NCBI RefSeq assembly: GCF_964028355.1 | Contig: NZ_OZ034761.1 | Coordinates: 1,178,001 to 1,242,000, forward strand | Source of the DNA: Wolbachia endosymbiont (group B) of Gerris lacustris | Lineage (GTDB): Bacteria; Pseudomonadota; Alphaproteobacteria; Rickettsiales; Anaplasmataceae | Length of the DNA stretch: 64,000 nt | Reading direction: 5' to 3' | Part shown: piece after piece, positions 8,672 to 18,022 of the stretch | How positions within the stretch are numbered: the first letter of the stretch is position 1 | Layout of the letters: each line of letters begins with the position of its first letter | Translations under genes and position numbers: made by a program | Notes under the pieces: model-generated | Database searches by the model: none | What the model saw: the letters and a program-made list of their open reading frames with translations, nothing else | Told to the model about the DNA's origin: nothing

Positions 8672-9163
8672 AAGAAGCAATATACCAAAGGATAAAGGAT
8701 TTAGCAGCAAACAGCACACCTGATCAATTGGCATATCTTGCAAAATCGCTGGAATTGATAGCAGATAAAAAAGCTATTGCTGACATTGTGCAGATGACTG
8801 AGGTAAAAGAGATAATTGATGCACTACAAAAGAGGCTTAAGGATTTAGCAGAAAACAGTACTCCAGATCAATTAGCATATCTTGCTAAAGCATTGGAATC
8901 AATAGTCGACAAAAGTGCAGTTTCTGAAATTGTACAGATGACTGATGGTAAGCTAAAAGAACTTCTTGATAGTGCAAAAAAACACTTAACTGATCTGGAT
9001 AATAAAAAAGCTAGTTCTTTAGCAGTGATCTCTGAATCAGAGAAGCAGTTATTAAAGAGAATTGATGAAAAAGGAACAACAAATTTATCGCTACTTGATA
9101 CGAGAAAGAATGCCAATATTGCAGCAATAAATAGCATTAGTAATAGTCATAAAGATGGTCTTA

Positions 9164-10266
9164 TACCAACTCTCATTATTAATGAACCAAATAAGAAGCA
9201 TTGCAGAGTTGTTTAACCGTGGAAGGGGAAAGAGAGGTAATAAATTTACACAAAGCGCTCTCAAGCAGAACAATTGTATCGTAGATTTTATTGCGCAAAA
9301 TGTTCTGTTTTATATATAACCAAAACCTCTCAACAGGATTGAGGTCAGGTGAGTATGGTGGTAGGTATATAATTTCGATATTTTTAGGTATCTTTAAACT
9401 TTTTGACTTATGCCAACTAGCGCAATCCATCACGAGAAAAGCCTTTCGTATTCCTAAATATTGCGACATCTGTTCAAGGAATATATTTATACAAGCAGTG
9501 TTGACGTTTGGTGCAAATAAGCTAAAATTCTCTCCATTTCTGGGATTAACTGCACTATAGAGATAAAAATTTTCCCTACCTAATTTTACCTTAACCTGTG
9601 TCCTGCTGCCTTTTTTAAACCACCCATGTCCAACTTTTGAATATGTACCAAACCGTGATTCATCGAAGAAAAATAGCTCTTTTTCAGAATGCATGACAAT
9701 AGTTTCATTGAGGTTTTTTTTTAAACTCCTCTTGCTTATTTTTATCCTGTCCACTATGAACTGGTCTTGGTGTGATATATGAGAATTTCATTCTTTGCAT
9801 ATTACGATGTATTGTGGATTTGCTGATATTCAAACCAAATCTTTCTTGGATTCTTATTCTCATTTCTCTAATAGTAATATTGGGGTTTTCCTCTATCCAC
9901 ACCTCAATTTGTTCAAGTTGACTTTGGTTCAATATAGTTTTTCTACGACGTTGAGGTGGAGAAAATAATTTTTCTTCTCTTCCAAATTTTATGTGCTTTA
10001 TCCATGTAGTAATTGCCTTTCTCGAAATGCAACATATTTTTGCTACAGCTGTTATACTGTGCTTTTTTGCTGCAATTACAGCATTTAGTTTTTTTGCAAC
10101 ATACGCATTATTTCTTACTTTCTTCAGCATCTCTTTTGCTGATTCCACCACTTTTTCATCCAATAATTTTGATCTTAATGCCATCTAAACCTCGCTATTT
10201 TACTTACTCCAGTATGGCTTTTTTTCCATTATTGTCTATTCGTTGCTTGTATAGCGGGAATTGGTA
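9164..10266 (-). mobile_element. IS630-family insertion sequence, copy 2
   Basis: 1103 bp, inverted relative to copy 1 and to the host tail fibre gene. TTA duplicates at 9161-9163 and 10267-10269. Removing IS plus one TTA restores GLKGLVEDF in the fibre protein. Confidence 0.92.
9179..10184 (-). CDS. IS630 transposase (two overlapping frames)
   Basis: DNA-binding frame 9705-10184, catalytic frame 9179-9754, overlapping across the A9 slippage run. The catalytic triad is intact. It differs from most copies by tyrosine for histidine in FGTYSKVGHG, a change shared only with the copy at 56.6 kb, which suggests these two are sisters. Confidence 0.88.
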
Positions 10267-11213
10267 TTAAAGGTTTAGTAGAAGATTTTCGTGCTGTTAA
10301 TAATGTACCATCTGGCTCATCAATTATTGGGGAAATAGAAACTCGTGATAACCAATTAAAAACATCCCTGATAAATGAGGTAAAAACTCGGGATGAACAG
10401 TTAAAAGTGTCTCTTATAAATGAAATAAGAAAGCGCAATATGGTTGAACCAGGGTCATTACCTTTCTTATTTGGTGTACTTGGCAGAAAAAATAATTATT
10501 TTGGCCACGGAACTTTTACGACAGAGCTTGGAAAGTGGAGTAGTGATATAACAAAAACTGACTATATGTTACAACTACTAGCAGGTAGCCATACGTACAA
10601 TACAGATTACGTTAGTTTTTATCGGCCAAGACAACTAAGTTTTATAGAGGGAAGTAAAGGAACATTTATTTACGGAGAGTTATGCACAAAAAGCTTTTCG
10701 GGTAGTTATGATGAGATATACTATTACCCATATGCTGCACTTGGAGTAGTATTTGTAAAAAATACAACCAATGTGAACATAAATAAAGCAATAGAATTTG
10801 TTGGATCATCGTATTCGAGTACGGAGTATGGGGGAGCAGGGTTATTTGTGGGAACACCAGATAATACCAATTCTAATAAATCAAGTATTTCAAGAATAAT
10901 ATGGAAAAATGTTTACCAATACACGAGTTCTGATAGCAAATTAGCTGGATCTGGTAATGTGGAGATTCCAGCAGGAAAAACAGTTGCAATATTACTTTAC
11001 ACATCATCTTACCTGTATTCCAGAACACAAGTTAGTCAAGGTATGCTTGCATCAAATTATGTACACAACTATGGTCAATTTATTCAGTGGGGGATTTATA
11101 ACATACGTAGCAATGTTCTAACTACAGGACTTGAAGTAGATGTGGAGAGAACGCTAAAAGCTTGGCAATGTCCAGGATTATCTAACACGTATGAGATTTG
11201 GAGGTAACAAACA

Positions 11214-11774
11214 ATGTCTATCTACATTAGATTTGAAAATGATAAACAAGTAGAAACAACAACACTTGAAAGCAAGCCAACTGAAAATGATTGGTATGAA
11301 GCACCAGAAGATTTTGATTGGCAAAAAAGCTATTGTTTAACAGAAGGAGGAAAAATTGCTCAGCGGAGTCAAGAAGATATGGAGATGGAATTACTCGAAA
11401 ATGCGAAGTTTTCTGCACTTTCTAATCTTCGTGCTTATTATGATAATCATACTCACCAATACGCAGGACATTCTCACCAAAAAGCTAAATCTTATGAGAT
11501 TCAAGCGAAAGCCGCAAAAAGCATTCTAGCAGCACCAGAATCTATAGATGAAAAGGATAAAGAAATTATAGAACCTTTAGCAAAAGCCCGTGGTATTACG
11601 GTTATTGAAATGGCAAGAATAATTGAGGAAAAAGTGAAAAAAGCAGTAAAAGCAATAATTAAATGTGAAGAGCTTGAAAATTTAGCCAAGAGAAAGATTG
11701 AAGAAGCCAAGAGTGAAAATGAGCTAAAGACTTTGCTCGATGATTTTAGGAAAAAAATACAAAGAAATGGCTGA
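11214..11774 (+). CDS. phage WO tail-module protein, possible fibre assembly chaperone
   Basis: 186 residues, starting 6 bases after the tail fibre stop. The N-terminal 60 residues are acidic and aromatic (ENDWYEAPEDFDWQKSYCL). The rest is alpha-helical, with AGHSHQKAKSYEIQAKAAKSILA in the middle and a coiled-coil-like lysine/glutamate C-terminus. This order, fibre followed by a helical protein of about 190 residues, is the usual place of tail fibre assembly proteins. No family signature is clear enough for a firm name. Its last bases overlap the ATG of the tail sheath gene. Confidence 0.6.
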   Translation: MSIYIRFENDKQVETTTLESKPTENDWYEAPEDFDWQKSYCLTEGGKIAQRSQEDMEMELLENAKFSALSNLRAYYDNHTHQYAGHSHQKAKSYEIQAKAAKSILAAPESIDEKDKEIIEPLAKARGITVIEMARIIEEKVKKAVKAIIKCEELENLAKRKIEEAKSENELKTLLDDFRKKIQRNG

Positions 11775-12942
11775 AGAATTTTTGCACGGAGTAAACGTTA
11801 TAGAGGTAACCTCTGGAGCAAGGGCAGTACGTACAGCTAAATCATCAGTGATAGGTGTAATCGGTACTGCACCTGAAGCTGACGAGCAAAAGTTTCCGCT
11901 AAATAAACCAGTGTTAATTGCAGGAAGATTAAAAGAGGCTGCGAAGCTTGGTAAAACAGGTACCCTTCCACAAGCAGTAAGCTCTATCTTTACACAAGTT
12001 GGTGCAACAGTAGTAGTTATTCGAGTTAAAGAAAGTGGAAACAGTGATCCAAAATTAAAAGAAGAAGAGACGCTGAAGAATATAATTGGCGGTGTTGATA
12101 AAGAAACCGGAGAATATCAGGGAATTGAGGCATTCCTCAGCAGTGAAAGTATAGTTCATGTTGCCCCAAGAATATTAATTGCACCTCAATTTACTCACCA
12201 ACTACCAGAAGATGCAGTGGTTGCAGCATTAATTTCCGTAGCAGAAAAGCTGAGAAGCATAATAGTAGCAGATGGGCCAAATACCAATGATGAAGAAGCA
12301 ATCAAGTGGAGAAAAAGTGTAGGCAGCTCAAGAATTTACGTAGTTGATCCTTGGGTTAAGGTATTTATTGAAGGAAAAGAAGAAATCTTGCCAGCAAGCC
12401 CATTTGTAGCTGGTTTAATAGCAAAAGTAGATAGCGAACAAGGATTTTGGCATTCACCTTCAAATAAAGAGATAAATGGTATTGTTGGCACAAGCAGACC
12501 TATTGATTTTACGCTCGGTAATACAAATTGTAGAGCAAACCACTTAAATGAAAATGAAGTAACAACGATAATTCATCAAAATGGCTATAGGCTTTGGGGA
12601 AATAGAACATGTTCAAATGATTCGAAATGGGCTTTTTTATCAGTGAGAAGAACTGCAGATTTAATCAACGATAGTTTACTTAGAGCTCATCTATGGGCAG
12701 TTGATCGCAATATTACCAAAACTTACATAGATGATGTAATTGAGGGGGTGAATTCTTATCTTGCAAATTTGAAAGCTCAGGGAGCGATTATCAGCGGAAA
12801 ATGTTATGCAACTTCAGAATTAAACACACCAGCAAACATCGCAAGCGGAAAAGTATATTTTGACTTTGAGTTTACACCACCATATCCGGCTGAGCAAATA
12901 ACATTCAAATCTCATCTCGTAAATAATAGTGTAATAAGTTAG
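11767..12942 (+). CDS. phage tail sheath protein (FI-like)
   Basis: 391 residues from the ATG at 11767, which overlaps the previous stop. An upstream in-frame start at 11740 lies inside the preceding gene and lacks a ribosome binding site. The N-terminus HGVNVIEVTSGARAVRTAKSSVIGVIGTAPEAD is the standard beginning of P2 FI-type contractile sheath proteins. The C-terminal domain has NGYRLWGNRTCSNDSKWAFLSVRRTADLINDSL and a closing FEFTPPYPAEQITFKSHLV, also characteristic. It forms the contractile sheath around the tail tube encoded by the next gene. It is complete and undamaged. Confidence 0.92.
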   Translation: MAEEFLHGVNVIEVTSGARAVRTAKSSVIGVIGTAPEADEQKFPLNKPVLIAGRLKEAAKLGKTGTLPQAVSSIFTQVGATVVVIRVKESGNSDPKLKEEETLKNIIGGVDKETGEYQGIEAFLSSESIVHVAPRILIAPQFTHQLPEDAVVAALISVAEKLRSIIVADGPNTNDEEAIKWRKSVGSSRIYVVDPWVKVFIEGKEEILPASPFVAGLIAKVDSEQGFWHSPSNKEINGIVGTSRPIDFTLGNTNCRANHLNENEVTTIIHQNGYRLWGNRTCSNDSKWAFLSVRRTADLINDSLLRAHLWAVDRNITKTYIDDVIEGVNSYLANLKAQGAIISGKCYATSELNTPANIASGKVYFDFEFTPPYPAEQITFKSHLVNNSVIS

Positions 12943-12953
12943 GAGAAAGCAAA

Positions 12954-13460
12954 GTGTTACCGAAAATACTGAGAAATTTTAACGTATTTGTTGATGGTCG
13001 TGGTTATGCAGGAAAAATAGATGAAATTACGCTACCAAAACTTACCATAAAAACAGAGGAGTATCGTGCTGGTGGTATGGATATTCCAATAAATATTGAT
13101 ATGGGCATGGAGAAACTTGAAGCAGACTTTACTTTCGCTGAGTATGATTCAGAACTATTTAGACTTTTTGGCTTGATAGATGGAAACTCAGTATCTTTAA
13201 CGCTCCGTGGAGGAATGCAAGGTAGTGGTAGCAATGAGGTTGAAGGAGTAATTATCAACCTTAGAGGCATATTCAAAGAATTTGATTTTGGTAGCTGGAA
13301 ACCTGCTGAAAAAGCCACTCTAAAATGCACTGTAGCTGCTCATTATTATAAACTTACGATAGGTGGCAATGAGCTGATAGAGATCGATGCTGAAAATATG
13401 ATAAGAAAGATAAATGGTGTTGATCAAATGGCCTTGCTGCAAACGGTTTTAGGTATTTAG
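12954..13460 (+). CDS. phage major tail tube protein (FII-like)
   Basis: 168 residues. The GTG start follows a TAGGAG ribosome binding site 9 bases upstream. The sequence LPKILRNFNVFVDGRGYAGKIDEITLPKLT, then RAGGMDIPINIDMGMEKLEADF and the later LRGIFKEFDFGSWKPAEKA, are hallmarks of P2 FII tail tube proteins. It follows the sheath gene by 11 bases, the FI-FII order of P2-like phages. It polymerises into the inner tube of the contractile tail. Full length and intact. Confidence 0.92.
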   Translation: MLPKILRNFNVFVDGRGYAGKIDEITLPKLTIKTEEYRAGGMDIPINIDMGMEKLEADFTFAEYDSELFRLFGLIDGNSVSLTLRGGMQGSGSNEVEGVIINLRGIFKEFDFGSWKPAEKATLKCTVAAHYYKLTIGGNELIEIDAENMIRKINGVDQMALLQTVLGI

Positions 13461-13506
13461 GTTTAGTTTTAAAAAGATTTTAGAATTTTATTTTTTAGGA
13501 GAAAGT

Positions 13507-13764
13507 ATGACAACAGTAAAACTTGATAATCCAATAACAGTTGATGGTATTTCTGTCTCAGAACTTACCATTAGACGTCCAAAAGTAAGGGATTATTTAG
13601 CAATAGAACGCCTTAATGGTAGTGATCTAAGTAAGGAAGTAACTTTGACTGCCAATTTGACATCAGTTGCAAAAGAAGCGATTGAAGAGTTGGATATTGC
13701 TGATTATGTAAAAGTGCAAGAAGTATTAAAGGATTTTTTTTCACCAATTATCCAAAAAACTTGA
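13507..13764 (+). CDS. phage tail assembly chaperone GpE, short product
   Basis: 85 residues, MTTVKLDNPITVDGISVSELTIRRPKVRDYLAIERL, an N-terminus typical of P2 GpE-type tail assembly chaperones (Phage_TAC_7). A GGAGAAAGT ribosome binding site precedes the ATG. The gene lies between the tail tube and the tape measure genes, where P2 encodes gpE and its frameshifted form gpE'. Near its 3' end it has a run of eight T in the right phase for -1 slippage, which would extend it (see the frameshift entry). These chaperones bind the tape measure protein and recruit tube subunits. Confidence 0.82.
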   Translation: MTTVKLDNPITVDGISVSELTIRRPKVRDYLAIERLNGSDLSKEVTLTANLTSVAKEAIEELDIADYVKVQEVLKDFFSPIIQKT

Positions 13765-13892
13765 GATTAGAAATACTAGTGCTTGGCTCTATCATAGGTG
13801 GTGGAGTTGAGCACATTCTTGATATGGAGATTAGTGAATTTATTTCATGGAGCAAATTAGCAAGGGAGCTTAAATGTCAACGTTATCTATAA
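13507..13892 (+). CDS. GpE/GpE' fusion by -1 ribosomal frameshift
   Basis: Frame zero crosses GAT TTT TTT TCA at 13732-13743. The heptamer T TTT TTT at 13734-13740 is a perfect tandem-slippage site. Shifting back one base continues without stops through LEILVLGSIIGGGVEHILDM and EISEFISWSKLARELK to a TAA at 13890-13892, 16 bases into the tape measure gene. The extension has the length and the closing tryptophan-helix pattern (SEFISWSKLAREL) of P2 GpE'. The same genomic arrangement is known for the E and E+E' products of P2 and for G/GT in lambda. Frameshifting itself is inferred; there is no independent start codon with a ribosome binding site for the downstream segment. Confidence 0.65.
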
Positions 13893-15463
13893 AAATCGGA
13901 GCTGTTTTAGATGGCAGTTTTAATACTGTAATAAAGGGCAGTAGTAATCAACTTACTTATCTTGGTGAGAACATAAGGAAGCTTGACTCATCTTTAAAAT
14001 CAGTATCAAAATTTAAGCAGTTGGGTCATGATGTTTTGACTAGCAGGAGGTCGTGGAAGGGCTTTGAAGATCAAGTAAAATCTTTAGCTAAACAAATGAA
14101 AGCGATAGAGAAACCGAGCAAAACTTTAAAAGCTGAGTTTGATAAAGCTAAATTTTCTGCAATAAAAGCAAAAGAAGCATACTTAAAAAAGAGAGATGCT
14201 TTACATTCATTCAATGAAGAAGTAAGAAAAAGTGGAAGAAATATTAAGTCCTTAGTAAGTGATCAATATAAACTTGGTTCTTCTATTGAAATACTAAAAG
14301 GTAAGTATGGTAAGCTTGGGTCTGCAATACGTAGTCACCAAAGTTTTTTAGCAAGTAAAGCACATTTTAAGTCACAAATTATAGAAACTCTTGGACTAGG
14401 TCTTTCGCTTGCAGCACCAATCAAAGTTGCAATTGATTTTGAAAGTGCTATGGCTGATGTAAAAAAAGTAGTAAAATTTGTGCAAAATGACACTAAAGAT
14501 GAAGCATCAAAGTTTGCTAAAGAATTAAAGAAATTATCTCGTGAAATACCCTTGTCAGCTGCAGAATTAGCACAAATAGCTGCAAGTGGTAGTCAACTTG
14601 GTATTGACAAAAATGATCTTATGAAGTTTACAACAGTAGTTGCCAAAATGACCACAGCGTTTGATATGTCGGCAGAAGAAGCTGGTAATGCTATTGCAAA
14701 AATATCCAATGTCTATGGAATTAAAGTTGATGGTATGGAAAATGTAGGTAACATAATAAACCATCTTTCAGATAATACTGCTGCCAAAGCAAAGGAAATG
14801 GTTCTTACGCTGAATAGAATTGGCGGTAATGCTAAACAGTTTGGTTTAGAAGTTGATCAAGCAAGTAGCTTAGCAAGTGCATTCATAAGTTTAGGTAAAC
14901 AACCTGAAAAAGCAGCAACTGCTATAAATAACTTTCTTAGTAAATTACAGACCGCAAGAGAGCAAAGTCCTGAATTTCACGATGCATTAGATGAGATGGG
15001 AACAAGTATAGAAGAGCTCGAACAAACCATTAAAAAAAATCCTCAAGAGGCAATATTACAATTCCTTGAAACTTTAAAAAGAATAGACGATCAAGAGCGT
15101 GCCGGTATTCTTATGAATCTATTTGGCGCTGGGTTTCAAGATGACATTGCTCTTTTAGTAGGAAGCTTAGACATTTATAAGAAAGCTATTGAACAGGTAG
15201 CTGATAAAGGAAAGTACCGCTCCTCAATGCAGAAAGAATTTGAAAATCGGGCAAACACTACAGCTAATAAATTACAATTACTTAAAAATGCAGTATTTGA
15301 AGCTGGCATGAATCTAGGGTCAGTGATGTTGCCTACTTTAAATTATGTAGCTGGAAGTTTGAAAGCAATAACAGAGCGTATAGCTTCTTTTGCAGAAAAA
15401 TATCCAACTTTAACTACAGTAATCATGAGTACTTTAGCAGCTTTGATAAGTTTGAAAGTCTTA
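13874..15463 (+). pseudogene. phage tail tape measure protein, cut by IS630 copy 3
   Basis: About 530 residues remain of a gene that is normally much longer. The N-terminus MSTLSIKIGAVLDGSFNTVIKGSSNQL is followed by long helices. Then comes the conserved tape measure core: PIKVAIDFESAMADVKKVV, LSREIPLSAAELAQIAASGSQLGI, KMTTAFDMSAEEAGNAIAK, and later LLKNAVFEAGMNLGSVMLPTL with hydrophobic segments. It ends at the IS630 boundary, reading 20 further residues into the IS. The sequence on the other side of the IS is an IS66 fragment and not the rest of this gene, so the 3' part and all following tail genes (U, X, D equivalents) are missing here. Confidence 0.82.
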
Positions 15464-16566
15464 TACCAATTCCCGCTATACAAGCAACGAATAGACAATA
15501 ATGGAAAAAAAGCCATACTGGAGTAAGTAAAATAGCGAGGTTTAGATGGCATTAAGATCAAAATTATTGGATGAAAAAGTGGTGGAATCAGCAAAAGAGA
15601 TGCTGAAGAAAGTAAGAAATAATGCGTATGTTGCAAAAAAACTAAATGCTGTAATTGCAGCAAAAAAGCACAGTATAACAGCTGTAGCAAAAATATGTTG
15701 CATTTCGAGAAAGGCAATTACTACATGGATAAAGCACATAAAATTTGGAAGAGAAGAAAAATTATTTTCTCCACCTCAACGCCGTAGAAAAACTATATTG
15801 AACCAAAGTCAACTTGAACAAATTGAGGTGTGGATAGAGGAAAACCCCAATATTACTATTAGAGAAATGAGAATAAGAATCCAAGAAAGATTTGGTTTGA
15901 ATATCAGCAAATCCACAATACATCGTAATATGCAAAGAATGAAATTCTCATATATCACACCAAGACCAGTTCATAGTGGACAGGATAAAAATAAGCAAGA
16001 GGAGTTTAAAAAAAAACCTCAATGAAACTATTGTCATGCATTCTGAAAAAGAGCTATTTTTCTTCGATGAATCACGGTTTGGTACACATTCAAAAGTTGG
16101 ACATGGGTGGTTTAAAAAAGGCAGTAGGACACAGGTTAAGGTAAAATTAGGTAGGGAAAATTTTTATCTCTATAGTGCAGTTAATCCCAGAAATGGAGAG
16201 AATTTTAGCTTATTTGCACCAAACGTCAACACTGCTTGTATAAATATATTCCTTGAACAGATGTCGCAATATTTAGGAATACGAAAGGCTTTTCTCGTGA
16301 TGGATTGCGCTAGTTGGCATAAGTCAAAAAGTTTAAAGATACCTAAAAATATCGAAATTATATACCTACCACCATACTCACCTGACCTCAATCCTGTTGA
16401 GAGGTTTTGGTTATATATAAAACAGAACATTTTGCGCAATAAAATCTACGATACAATTGTTCTGCTTGAGAGCGCTTTGTGTAAATTTATTACCTCTCTT
16501 TCCCCTTCCACGGTTAAACAACTCTGCAATGCTTCTTATTTGGTTCATTAATAATGAGAGTTGGTA
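15464..16566 (+). mobile_element. IS630-family insertion sequence, copy 3, at a rearrangement junction
   Basis: 1103 bp with the same ends as the other copies. The left flank is TTA (15461-15463, tape measure gene) but the right flank is TAA (16567-16569, IS66 remnant), so there is no matching duplication. The flanks were therefore brought together by recombination between copies or by an IS-adjacent deletion. Confidence 0.9.
15546..16551 (+). CDS. IS630 transposase (two overlapping frames)
   Basis: DNA-binding frame 15546-16025 and catalytic frame 15976-16551, with the A9 slippage run between them. It carries the consensus residues of the family in this window (FGREEK, FGTHSK) and the full DDE triad, so it is a candidate for an active source copy. 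Confidence 0.88.
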
Positions 16567-17159
16567 TAAATTCTGTAATTTTTGAAAGGGGTTCTGGCCA
16601 TTCAGACGTGATGTCAAAAATATCGACAACATTCTTTCCACGAACCTTTCTCCACGCTCTGACCAGGTGAAAAAGCTGTTTTTACGATAGATTACGTAGC
16701 GTCTAATTTGCCGTTCTGCAAGGTTGTTTGTTGTGTCTATCACTTCAGGTTTTCTCAAAAACTTCCACATCATATCCTCAGACCGTAACATCTTAGCGGC
16801 CATTCTTGAAGCTTGAGTGCTATTTACAACCCTCGTCATTTTACGCAAAAAATGTTTTACCCTTTTCCGGATTTTTCTCATCAGTCGATAAAATCTCAAA
16901 TTATCTATCAAATTTTGTTTTTTTGCCTTATCTACAACAAACACCTTATTGCTGAGCGATTTTAGTGCATGGCCAATTTTGCTCACTTCAACATTTTTAC
17001 TATGGACAAATCTCTCAAAATCTCTTGCCAAATGTGCCCAACATATTTGTCTATTTTCACGATTGAAGTAATTGTATACAGCGTATCTATCGCTTACAAC
17101 TATGCCATCATATTCTGGCAATAACCCTTTTAATACCTTCTTACCACGAGACTCTGTTA
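16567..17159 (-). pseudogene. IS66-family transposase remnant
   Basis: A C-terminal transposase fragment with no start, lying between IS630 copy 3 and IS5 copy 1. The minus-strand reading runs from the IS5 edge: LTESRGKKVLKGLLPEYDG, then VVSDRYAVYNYFNRENRQICWAHLARDFERF, which holds the aspartate and the CWAHLxRDF block of IS66 TnpC. After a basic helical region comes TTNNLAERQIRRYVIYRKNSFFTWSERGERFVERMLS, containing the catalytic glutamate (NNLAERQIR). It ends at FQKLQNL where IS630 begins. Both ends are cut, so it cannot be active. It marks older IS activity than the IS630/IS5 burst. Confidence 0.82.
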
Positions 17160-18022
17160 GAACCTGTACATGATCTCAAGAAAGGAATAAACTAAGAGAT
17201 AATGTATATAAGTTAGGATATATGAGGAGTGTATACCCAAGTGATATAAGTCGGGAAAGATTTGAGATTATATTACCAGATCTAGAATCCTGTAGAAAAA
17301 AAACAAAACCAAGAAAACTGGATTTATATGAGTTATTTTGCGGTGTACTTTATGTGCTAAAAAGTGGCTGTCAGTGGCGAATGCTACCAAAAGAGTTTCC
17401 AAAATGGCGCAATTGTTACGATTACTTCAAGAGATGGAGTAAAAAACCGAATGAAGATAGAGAAAGTGTTCTAGAAATTGTCTTAAAAAAAATTAGTTGG
17501 AGAGGTTCGTTTCAACAGTGGTCGGAATACAAAAACAAGCTTCTGCATCATTGATGCTCAAAGTGTAAAAAACACCGATATTGCTGAAGAAAAAGGTTAT
17601 GATGCCGGCAAGAAAATTTCAGGAATAAAGCGTCATATTGCAGTAGATACGCAAGGTTTGCCACATGCAATTTATATTACTACAGCTAATATCGGAGATC
17701 GTACTGCTGCTGTAGAGATGATTTGTAACGCAAGAAAAAATCTTTCCGAAGTTCAAAATATACTAGTTGATGCAGGTTATACAGGAGAAAATTTTGCAAC
17801 TCAAATAAAAACGACTATTGGTGCAACCGTTGAAGTAATAAAACGAAGTGAATTACATACCTTTGTTGTATTGCCAAAAAGGTGGGTTGTAGAGCGTTCT
17901 TTTGCTTGGCTGGAAAAGTGTAGACGGTTATGGAAAAATTGCGAGCGTAAACTCAATACTAGACTACAAATGGTCGTTCTAGCTTTTACTGCCTTGCTCC
18001 TCAAAAGATTATGAACAGGCTC
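17160..18022 (+). mobile_element. IS5-family insertion sequence, copy 1
   Basis: 863 bp. Inverted ends are GAACCTGTACATGATCTCAA and, at the right end read inverted, GAGCCTGTTCATAATCTTTT. The left flank is TTA (IS66 remnant), the right flank TAA (ankyrin gene), so the flanks do not match and this copy also lies at a rearrangement junction. Confidence 0.92.
17222..18014 (+). CDS. IS5-family transposase (two frames joined by slippage)
   Basis: The first frame is 17222-17554 (110 residues, RSVYPSDISRERFEIILPDL and the CQWRMLPKEFPKWRNCYDYF block of IS5 proteins). The second frame is open from before 17560 to 18014. They join if one base is skipped in the run of eight A at 17485-17492, giving about 263 residues. 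The catalytic residues are D in CIIDAQSVKN (inside the gap between the two start-to-stop frames), D in LVDAGYTGENF, and E in WVVERSFAWLEK. The first aspartate is only reached in the shifted frame, which supports the fused product being the active transposase. Confidence 0.88.

Larger units (their letters stand above)
8668..11207 (+). pseudogene. phage WO tail fibre protein, interrupted by IS630 copy 2
   Basis: Fragments 8668-9163 and 10270-11207 rejoin in frame at a TTA duplication into a 477-residue protein. The N-terminal part has two repeats of about 50 residues built on the segment NSTPDQLAYLAK followed by an IVQMT element. Then comes a helical stalk with further short repeats (LINEVKTRDEQLKVSLINEIRKR) and a glycine/serine/tyrosine-rich C-terminal head (residues about 230-477), the plan of a trimeric tail fibre. 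The start at 8668 is preferred because it overlaps the previous stop. The C-terminal fragment has an internal ATG at 10407 but no evident ribosome binding site. The IS insertion probably abolishes the fibre. Confidence 0.75.
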
